A stretch of 5,242 nt of DNA from Nannocystaceae bacterium (lineage in GTDB: Bacteria > Myxococcota_A > Polyangia > Nannocystales > Nannocystaceae), in the NCBI GenBank assembly GCA_016763875.1, contig JAESSZ010000300.1, forward strand, positions 1 through 5,242. The letters run 5' to 3'. A program made the position numbers and the translations under genes. The notes under the pieces were generated by a model that saw only the letters and a list, made by a program, of their open reading frames with translations, made no database searches and was not told the DNA's origin. Of this stretch, positions 1 through 5,242 are shown piece after piece. The stretch's first letter is position 1; each line of letters begins with the position of its first letter.

Positions 1-2867
1 ACTTTCTCCGCCAACTCGCTCGCGCGCTTGAGCAGTCCCTGTGCTTTTTCGAGCTTCGGTGAGCCTCCGAGTGCAGCCACGGTTTGCGCCTCGAAGGCCA
101 CCGACCGCGCGATGCGAGTCGGGTCGCCCGCCTTCAACGCCGCTCGCAGGTCACGCGCATGAAAGTCAGCGGCGACGATCCCGTCGGTGTACAGCAAGCC
201 CCGCGAAGCAGTCCAACAGGCGTCGACATGCTCAAGTTCGGCCTCGTCGATATCAGCCAGGTGACGCAGCCGGATTCGAATGCCTCCGAGCGACAGCGCC
301 GTACGATGACGCACCAGCGACGCGATGGCCCACGCGTTGGACTTGGGGACCGACAGGCCAACCGACCGCAGAACGATGTCGAGAACCCGGCGCCCCTCCT
401 GCGTGTGACCGCTGGTAAGTAGGTGTTCGGCCGCGCGCCGAGTCCATTCGAAGTGCTCACGACGCGCGCCGTCATCACTCGCACGCAGATACGCTTTGGC
501 CGACTCGTGCAGATGGCCGCCGTCAGCCAGCGCATCGCCCAACCGTGCTTCGAGCGGCGGGACATCCTCGTCCCGCAGCGCGCCCAAGTCTAACGCGACG
601 CGATACAACTCCGCGGCACGGTCGAATGCGAGTGCGGCCGCTGCCTGCTCCGCGGCACGGATCGTGTGCTGGGTGGCCAGCTGATCCTCGCCGGCTTGCC
701 GAAAGTGATGCGAAAGCGCGGCCGCGTCGGCGGCACTATCGCCTCCCAAGGCCCGGCCGATCTCAAGGTGGATCAGCGGAAGATCCTCCGCGGTAATGCC
801 CTTGAGCGCCGTCTCGCGGATTCGATCGTGGTAGATCTCGATCGAGTCGTCCTCGCCCAAACCGTGGGTTCGCACGAGGTGCTCTGCACGCAGTCGCGCG
901 ACCGCACCGCGGTCTTTGGCGTCTCCCATCGCAACGCGTACCGCCACCCGCATCGACACACGTCCACCCGCGACGGCGATCACATCGAGCAGTCGCCGCG
1001 CATCGGTGGGCAAACGCTCGATGCGGTGCCTGATGACGTTGACCAGCTTGACGATCTGCCCCAAATCGCCGCCCGACTCCGTCTCGGCCTCAAGACGACG
1101 TGCGTACCGGACCAACTCACCCACAAAGAACGGGCTGCCCTCGGCCTCTTGCGCGACCTCGACGGCGAGTTTGCGATGTCGGCGTGTGCGCGTCCCGAGC
1201 ATGCGCAGCGCGAGTTCGGTCGACGCCTGGGTCGCAATCGGTCCCACGTGGATCCGTCGAATCGGAACATCGGCACCGGGGACCTCAAGTGACCGGACCA
1301 GCCGCGCCAACGGCCCGTCTCCCTCGTCGGCGCCAGGGCGGAACGTCCCGATCACGAGCATGCGCGGCGCGTCCGGGTGGCGCACAACCGCGTCCAGCAG
1401 CTGCATGGAGTCCAAGTCGGACCACTGCAGATCGTCGATGTAGATCACCAGCCGTTTGTCGTCGGACAAGCGTCCCAACAACTCGCGCAACGCCGCAAAC
1501 GCACCGCGACGCTGCTCACTTGGGTCGGCGCGCTCGCTGCCGCGCTTCTGTGGCGCAAGAGCGACGGCAGGGACCGACAAGAGCACCGGAAAAAGGCGCG
1601 CAACCGCGTGGGCGTCACGCGGAAGCAGGGCGCGGGCTTCGGAGTTCGTGGGCCGACTGTGGAGATAGTCCGACAGCGCGTCCATAGCCGAGTCGAGCGC
1701 CTTGTACGGGATCGACTCCCGCTCGGAGCACTTCCCCGACAGCACCACCGTGCCGGGTATCGTCGAGATGTCAGCGAGAAAACGTTCGACCAGCGCGCTC
1801 TTTCCCATGCCGGACACGCCATCGACCAGCGCCAACACGGCCTTGCCCGCCAGCGCCACCCGCAACGCGTCGTGCAGTGCCTCGAGTTCGGCGTCACGCC
1901 CGATCAGCACGCCTGAATCGGAAACCGCATCGTCGTCTTCATCCGTCTTGACGACGCCGAGACGTTGCAAGATCTCTGGCGCCTGTGGTCTCGCCGTCTG
2001 CTCGGTTTGGATCAGGTCCCAACACAGCGCGTCGAGGTCTTCGGGTATGTCTGGGACAACCTCGCGCGGCCGCGGCGGCATTTCGTCCCGCTTGGCGGCG
2101 AGCAGTGCCATGACTCCGGTGCCTTGAAACGGCGCAGTGCCACATAGGGCGTGGTACGCGATCGCCCCCACACCGTACCAGTCGCTGGGCTTGTCGATGT
2201 TGCGACCAACCGCCTGCTCCGGAGACATATACAGCGGTGTACCGAGCACCGCGCCTTCGTCGGTAAGACCGACGTTGATGTCGAGCCGCGTCTCGCGGAC
2301 GAGACCGAAGTCGAGCAGGACAACCCGACCATCGTGGGCGACCAATACGTTCGACGGTTTGATATCTCGGTGCAGGATTCCAGCGCGGTGAATCGCGTCG
2401 ACACCGGTCGCAAGTTGTCGCAGCGTCGCCCGCAGCCGATCGTAATCTTGGCACGGCCGGTACCGCTTCGGCCGCTCGGCGACCGGTGACCCGCACAGGT
2501 GACGCATGACGTCGACCCCGCGTACGAGTTCCATCGTGTAGTACATCTGCCCGTCTTGCTGGGCGAGCTCGTAGAGCGACACAACATTGGGGTGCTGGAA
2601 ACGGGCCAGCGAGCGAAACTCTCGCTTGAAGCGGTACACCCCCTCAGGGCTTATCCGCGTGATCATCTTGATCGCGACGCGGGCGCGGGTTGAGGTGTCG
2701 ACCGCCTCGAAGACCAACCCCATCGCGCCCTTGCCGACACGACCGATGATCTCGAAGCGGCCGATTTGGCGCGGGTCGCTAGGCTCGCCCGAAGACTCCC
2801 GATCGCGGGATTCGTCGAGCAGCAGGTGCGGGGTCCGATCTTCTTCGTCGCTGCCCAATGGGGCCAC
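1..2867 (-). CDS. Ser/Thr protein kinase fused to AAA/STAND-type ATPase and TPR-like repeats (PknK-like), C-terminus cut by window edge
   Basis: The minus-strand frame is free of stops from 2903 to the left edge, giving at least 955 codons. Numbering from the GTG at 2867, a Hanks-type kinase domain spans about residues 35-310. It shows a glycine loop GRVGKGAMG (42-50), VAIK with K67, a probable alpha-C E83, HRDIKPSN (166-173), DFG (186-188), SPE (215-217) and SDWYGVG (from S228). All catalytic residues are present, so an active RD-type kinase is expected. An ATPase module follows: the entry motif GRDAEL (from 323), Walker A GVSGMGKS (350-357), Walker B-like YIDDLQWSD (D478, D479) and PFFVGELVRYA (FF 580-581), as in STAND/AAA_16 proteins. 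From about 715 to the edge the protein is Ala/Leu-rich helical repeats resembling TPRs. No signal peptide or membrane segment is visible, so it is probably cytoplasmic. Known family members sense or scaffold through the repeat region and phosphorylate partners; the target here is unknown. The start is uncertain: no in-frame ATG precedes the kinase domain, and TTG at 2858 is the alternative. No good Shine-Dalgarno is seen for either. Confidence 0.93.
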   Translation of the reverse strand, partial: MAPLGSDEEDRTPHLLLDESRDRESSGEPSDPRQIGRFEIIGRVGKGAMGLVFEAVDTSTRARVAIKMITRISPEGVYRFKREFRSLARFQHPNVVSLYELAQQDGQMYYTMELVRGVDVMRHLCGSPVAERPKRYRPCQDYDRLRATLRQLATGVDAIHRAGILHRDIKPSNVLVAHDGRVVLLDFGLVRETRLDINVGLTDEGAVLGTPLYMSPEQAVGRNIDKPSDWYGVGAIAYHALCGTAPFQGTGVMALLAAKRDEMPPRPREVVPDIPEDLDALCWDLIQTEQTARPQAPEILQRLGVVKTDEDDDAVSDSGVLIGRDAELEALHDALRVALAGKAVLALVDGVSGMGKSALVERFLADISTIPGTVVLSGKCSERESIPYKALDSAMDALSDYLHSRPTNSEARALLPRDAHAVARLFPVLLSVPAVALAPQKRGSERADPSEQRRGAFAALRELLGRLSDDKRLVIYIDDLQWSDLDSMQLLDAVVRHPDAPRMLVIGTFRPGADEGDGPLARLVRSLEVPGADVPIRRIHVGPIATQASTELALRMLGTRTRRHRKLAVEVAQEAEGSPFFVGELVRYARRLEAETESGGDLGQIVKLVNVIRHRIERLPTDARRLLDVIAVAGGRVSMRVAVRVAMGDAKDRGAVARLRAEHLVRTHGLGEDDSIEIYHDRIRETALKGITAEDLPLIHLEIGRALGGDSAADAAALSHHFRQAGEDQLATQHTIRAAEQAAAALAFDRAAELYRVALDLGALRDEDVPPLEARLGDALADGGHLHESAKAYLRASDDGARREHFEWTRRAAEHLLTSGHTQEGRRVLDIVLRSVGLSVPKSNAWAIASLVRHRTALSLGGIRIRLRHLADIDEAELEHVDACWTASRGLLYTDGIVAADFHARDLRAALKAGDPTRIARSVAFEAQTVAALGGSPKLEKAQGLLKRASELAEK

Positions 2868-3005
2868 AGTCGCCCAGCAGAGTGGCCCGTTTCTCGGTGT
2901 CGTTCAACCGGTGCCGGGTTTCAGCGACCTGGCGTGCGTTCGCATCACACACAGGATGACAGTCTCTGCTGGCGAGCGAGCACGCAGGCGCTACGGTACA
3001 GCGAC
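2868..3005. promoter_or_regulatory. divergent intergenic region between kinase gene and ABC exporter operon
   Basis: This 138-bp gap separates the start of the minus-strand kinase from the start of the plus-strand ABC operon, so promoters for both must lie here or just inside the genes. I could not recognise a convincing sigma-70 promoter on either strand. On the minus strand a TTGAAC hexamer lies 17 bases from CACTCT, but the latter is a poor -10. On the plus strand TACGGT (2992-2997) is a weak -10 candidate only 8 bases before the TTG start. The assignment as a control region is by position, not by motif. Confidence 0.5.
2874..2972. repeat. 9-bp inverted repeat spanning the divergent intergenic region
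   Basis: CCAGCAGAG at 2874-2882 is the exact reverse complement of CTCTGCTGG at 2964-2972. If one base is allowed to be inserted, the match extends outward by a few bases (TCGCC on the left, CGA on the right). The arms lie 81 bp apart, one close to the kinase start and the other 33 bp upstream of the ABC ATPase start. Such spacing could suit two operator half-regions for a looping regulator, but a 9-bp match in 138 bp of GC-rich DNA could also be chance. Confidence 0.25.
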
Positions 3006-3009
3006 TTGA
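2956..3009 (+). CDS. possible 17-codon leader ORF overlapping the ABC ATPase start
   Basis: An ATG at 2956 opens a 17-residue reading frame (MTVSAGERARRRYGTAT). Its TGA stop (3007-3009) overlaps the proposed TTG start of the ABC ATPase as TTGA. The arrangement resembles a translationally coupled leader peptide and could help initiation at a weak TTG codon. The peptide is Arg-rich (four Arg among residues 8-12) and matches no family I recognise. The CAGG before the ATG is directly adjacent to it, too close for a good ribosome site, so translation is doubtful. Confidence 0.15.
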   Translation: MTVSAGERARRRYGTAT

Positions 3010-3893
3010 TCGAGGCGAGCGGACTACGAAAGAGGTTTGGCGAGGTCGAGGCGGTGCGAGGCGTCGACCTCAGCCTCAAGAAGGCGGAAACCTTCGGGCT
3101 GCTTGGGCCCAACGGGGCGGGAAAATCGACCACGATCCACATGCTGGTCGGGGCGCTTTCTCCCGACGCCGGCCGGGTGACGATCGGCGGTGGGGACGTT
3201 CGTGATCCCAGCGTGCGCCGCCAGATAGGCATCGCCCCGCAAGAGCTCGCGATCTACAACGAACTCAGCGCGCAGGAGAACCTCGCCTTTTTCGCGCGAA
3301 TCTACGGTTTACGGGGGGAGCAACTCGCCGAACGGGTGGACTGGGGTCTGCGTTTCGCGGGCCTCACCGATCGGGCGAAGGACCGCGTTGGCACCTACTC
3401 GGGCGGCATGAAGCGACGCCTCAACCTGGCGTGCGCCGCCGTCCACCGGCCGACCGTTCTGCTGTGCGACGAGCCCACGGTTGGCGTGGACCCGCAGTCG
3501 CGAAATCACATCTTCGAGAGCATCGAAGCGCTCAAGGACGAGGGCTGCACCCTGTTGTACACGACGCACTACATGGAGGAGGCCGAGCGCCTGTGTGACC
3601 GCGTGGCTATCATGGACCACGGCGAGATCTTGGCCGTCGGGGCAGTGCAAGATCTCATCGACGAATACGGCGGCCTGGCCCGCGTGCGCGCCGAGCTGGC
3701 GACAGTTCCCGAGGATGTCTCGATCCTCCCCGGCCCACTTGAGGGATCGACCTTCTCGGTAGAGACGCAACATCCATTCGATGTCATCGCAGAGCTTGGC
3801 CAGCTACCGATCACCATGACTGAGATGCACCTCCAGCAACCGGATCTGGAACGCGTGTTCTTGCAACTCACCGGACGGAACTTGAGGGACTGA
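3006..3893 (+). CDS. ABC-2 type exporter ATP-binding protein
   Basis: This 295-residue nucleotide-binding subunit hydrolyses ATP to power an ABC-2 (type V) exporter on the cytoplasmic face of the inner membrane. Numbered from TTG 3006, it has Walker A GPNGAGKST (34-42), Q-loop Q79, signature YSGGMKRRLNLA (131-142), Walker B LLCDEPTVGVD with D155 and E156, and switch H188 in YTTHYMEEAE. All ATPase residues are intact. The tail (about 210-295) ends with PDLERVFLQLTGRNLRD, typical of the C-terminal extension in DrrA/CcmA/NatA-like exporters. The reading frame is open upstream to 2766, but those residues are not ABC-like and overlap the antisense kinase gene. Homology begins at IEASGLRKRFG, which makes TTG 3006 the best start; GTG 2934 is possible but less likely. 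The stop overlaps the permease ATG by one base, so the two are co-translated. The substrate cannot be read from the ATPase. Confidence 0.95.
   Translation: MIEASGLRKRFGEVEAVRGVDLSLKKAETFGLLGPNGAGKSTTIHMLVGALSPDAGRVTIGGGDVRDPSVRRQIGIAPQELAIYNELSAQENLAFFARIYGLRGEQLAERVDWGLRFAGLTDRAKDRVGTYSGGMKRRLNLACAAVHRPTVLLCDEPTVGVDPQSRNHIFESIEALKDEGCTLLYTTHYMEEAERLCDRVAIMDHGEILAVGAVQDLIDEYGGLARVRAELATVPEDVSILPGPLEGSTFSVETQHPFDVIAELGQLPITMTEMHLQQPDLERVFLQLTGRNLRD
3884..3889 (+). promoter_or_regulatory. ribosome binding site of the permease gene
   Basis: GAGGGA lies inside the last codons of the ATPase gene, three bases before the permease ATG at 3893 (five if GAGG is taken as the core). With the TGATG stop-start overlap it supports ATG 3893 as the start and translational coupling of the two subunits. 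Confidence 0.6.
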
Positions 3894-5197
3894 TGGGGAT
3901 CATCGTCACGCTGGCTATCAAGGACCTCAAGTTGCTGATGCGCGACCGCATGGCCCTCTTTTGGTCGGCTGCCTTCCCGCTGATGTTCGCGCTGTTTTTT
4001 GGCTCGATCTTCGGCGGTGAAAGTGGAAGCAAAGGCAAGATAAGCCTCGTCATCGTCGACCAAGCGCAGTCGAGCGACTCCAAGTCATTTGTCGAGAGAC
4101 TGTCCAACTCCGAGTCACTCGATGTCGACTTCGTGTCGGGTCTGCAGGCCGCTGAGTCCCTCGTCAGCCAAGGCAAAAGGGTCGCGTACCTGCGGATCAG
4201 GGCCGAGTTTTCCGGCAGCGTGTTCGAACTCATGGGTGGTGGCAGCGGCGATGACACGAGTGAGGCGACACTGGAGCTGGGGGTGGACCCCACTCGCTCA
4301 GCGGAGCGTGGCATGTTGGTCGGGCTTGTTTCGCAGAGCCTCTTTTCTGGATTGGGCGCGCAGTTTAGCGATCCCACCGTCATGGCGAAGCAGGTCGAAA
4401 CCGCAAAGGGCAGCCTTGCATCGGCACGGGGTCTTGAGCCTGAGCAAAAGCAGGCGTTGCTCGGTTTGTTCGACGCACTCGAGGAGTTTTCAGCACAGGC
4501 AGACACGACGGGGATGCAGGCCGACAGCGGGTTGAGCGCGGGGCTCGGCGAGGGACTAATCGAGACCAAGGAAGTCGGCGTCGACACGAGGGGCAAACCT
4601 CGGTCGCCATTTCAGATCACGTTTCCGTCCGCGATGATCTGGGGCCTCATGGGCGTGGCGACCACCTTCGCCACATCGCTGGTGCGCGAGAGAACGGCGG
4701 GCACATTGCTGCGACTGCAGGTCGCCCCCATGCGGCGTAGCCAACTGCTGGCCGGCAAAGGACTGGCGTGTTTCCTGGCAGGACTGGGCATCTGCGCCTT
4801 CCTGCTGTCGGTTGGTGTCATCGCTCTCGGCGTCGAGATCGGCAACGTCGGACTGCTGCTCATCGCCCTGCCCTGCGCCGCTGCGTGCTTCACAGGTCTT
4901 ATGATGGTGCTCGCCGTGTTGGGCAAGACAGAGGCCGCCGTGGCCGGAAGCAGCTGGGCGCTGATGATGCCGATGGCCATGCTCGGCGGCGGCATGATCC
5001 CGCTCATCGCGATGCCGCAGTGGATGCTCTGTGCGAGTAGCGTCAGCCCGTTCAAGTGGGCCATCTTCGCTATCGAAGGGGCCATCTGGCGCGACCTGAC
5101 CATTAGCCAGCTTGCGCTTCCGCTGGCGATTCTGCTCGGACTCGCGGCACTGCTGTACGCGGTGGGGGTGGCTATTTTCCACCGCCACGCCAACTGA
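3893..5197 (+). CDS. ABC-2 type exporter permease
   Basis: This 434-residue integral membrane subunit pairs with the ATPase encoded just upstream. A short amphipathic cytoplasmic start leads to a first membrane helix at about 21-40. A large, probably periplasmic domain of about 200 residues follows (about 41-240), including VDPTRSAERGML (131-142) and a Gln/Glu/Ala-rich helical stretch (about 164-203). Five more hydrophobic segments lie at about 244-264, 290-313, 319-342, 350-372 and 407-428. The coupling segment RERTAGTLLRLQVAPMRRSQ (265-284) and the MPQW...SPFKWA region (374-390) match the ABC2_membrane_3 type permeases. One helix, a large loop, then five helices is the usual layout and length of this family. 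Only one permease gene precedes the hairpin at 5215, so a homodimer of full-length permeases is most likely. Family members export drugs, antibiotics, lipids or ions; the substrate here is unknown. Confidence 0.94.
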   Translation: MGIIVTLAIKDLKLLMRDRMALFWSAAFPLMFALFFGSIFGGESGSKGKISLVIVDQAQSSDSKSFVERLSNSESLDVDFVSGLQAAESLVSQGKRVAYLRIRAEFSGSVFELMGGGSGDDTSEATLELGVDPTRSAERGMLVGLVSQSLFSGLGAQFSDPTVMAKQVETAKGSLASARGLEPEQKQALLGLFDALEEFSAQADTTGMQADSGLSAGLGEGLIETKEVGVDTRGKPRSPFQITFPSAMIWGLMGVATTFATSLVRERTAGTLLRLQVAPMRRSQLLAGKGLACFLAGLGICAFLLSVGVIALGVEIGNVGLLLIALPCAAACFTGLMMVLAVLGKTEAAVAGSSWALMMPMAMLGGGMIPLIAMPQWMLCASSVSPFKWAIFAIEGAIWRDLTISQLALPLAILLGLAALLYAVGVAIFHRHAN

Positions 5198-5214
5198 TCT
5201 GCCACCGACATTGC

Positions 5215-5240
5215 CGTGCGCGGTTGTGCAACCGCGCACG
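5215..5240 (+). terminator. probable terminator hairpin after the ABC operon
   Basis: A perfect 11-bp GC-rich stem (5215-5225 pairs with 5230-5240) with the 4-base loop GTGC begins 17 bases after the permease stop. The position is that of a transcription terminator. Any T-tract would begin at or beyond the right edge, so whether it is an intrinsic terminator, a bidirectional one or another structural repeat cannot be decided here. Confidence 0.6.
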
Positions 5241-5242
5241 AG

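Noticed and set aside
666..1687. Plus-strand open frames of about 175-208 codons (666-1292, 916-1443, 1100-1687)
   Set aside because: They lie antisense to the kinase-ATPase gene, show no recognisable motifs, have low-complexity Arg/Ser/Ala composition, and are expected from long open complementary frames in GC-rich DNA.
1939..2587. Minus-strand frames of 185 and 191 codons at 1939-2496 and 2012-2587
   Set aside because: They are out of frame with the real kinase frame, which carries HRDIKPSN and DFG over the same bases; their translations have no kinase motifs.
2868..2912. Minus-strand TTGAAC with a 17-base spacer to CACTCT as a kinase promoter
   Set aside because: The -10 hexamer matches the consensus at only two positions and would lie too close to the GTG start to be persuasive.
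2766..3005. An 80-residue N-terminal extension of the ABC ATPase from a TTG at 2766
   Set aside because: The extension overlaps the antisense kinase start, is not similar to ABC proteins, and would make the subunit longer than the usual 300 or so residues; homology begins right at the 3006 start.
2922..3005. Direct repeat CAGCGAC at 2922-2928 and 2999-3005
   Set aside because: Only 7 bp and spaced 77 bp apart; readily explained by chance in GC-rich sequence.
3868..4596. Minus-strand frame of 242 codons opposite the permease
   Set aside because: Ser/Pro-rich shadow with no motifs, antisense to a well-supported membrane protein with clear family features.
4556..5239. Minus-strand frame of 227 codons opposite the permease 3' half
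   Set aside because: Its composition (Arg/His/Gln/Gly-rich) is that of the reverse complement of membrane-helix codons, and it would read through the hairpin; no supporting motif.

Overview
The window is GC-rich and gene-dense, with no stretch of 300 bases lacking a gene. It looks like ordinary chromosome from a free-living Gram-negative bacterium with a large signalling repertoire. The best guess is Myxococcota or a relative. This rests on a large Ser/Thr kinase fused to an AAA/STAND-type ATPase and a helical-repeat tail, an architecture known to be expanded in myxobacteria. The taxonomic call is an inference from gene content, not from a marker gene.

Layout: (1) Positions 1-2867, minus strand, hold one continuous reading frame of at least 955 codons that runs off the left edge. 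It encodes a kinase domain (HRDIKPSN, DFG), then a P-loop ATPase module (GVSGMGKS, IDDLQWSD), then TPR-like helices. Its C-terminus is outside the window. (2) Positions 2868-3005 are a 138-bp divergent intergenic region with an imperfect inverted repeat and a possible 17-codon leader ORF. (3) Positions 3006-5197, plus strand, hold a two-gene operon: an ABC-2 family ATPase (295 aa, probable TTG start) and an ABC-2 permease (434 aa), which overlap by one base (TGATG). (4) Positions 5215-5240 hold a strong 11-bp-stem hairpin 17 bases after the permease stop, probably the operon terminator.

The ATPase and permease together should form a homodimeric type V (ABC-2) exporter of unknown substrate in the inner membrane. 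The kinase-ATPase is a cytoplasmic signal transducer. The two units are transcribed away from a shared control region, so co-regulation is possible, but nothing in the sequence shows that the kinase controls the exporter. I see no mobile element, CRISPR array, tRNA or rRNA. I did not find a convincingly new biological system; the second-look items are the overlooked long minus-strand gene, the non-ATG starts of both divergent genes, and small structures in the intergenic region.
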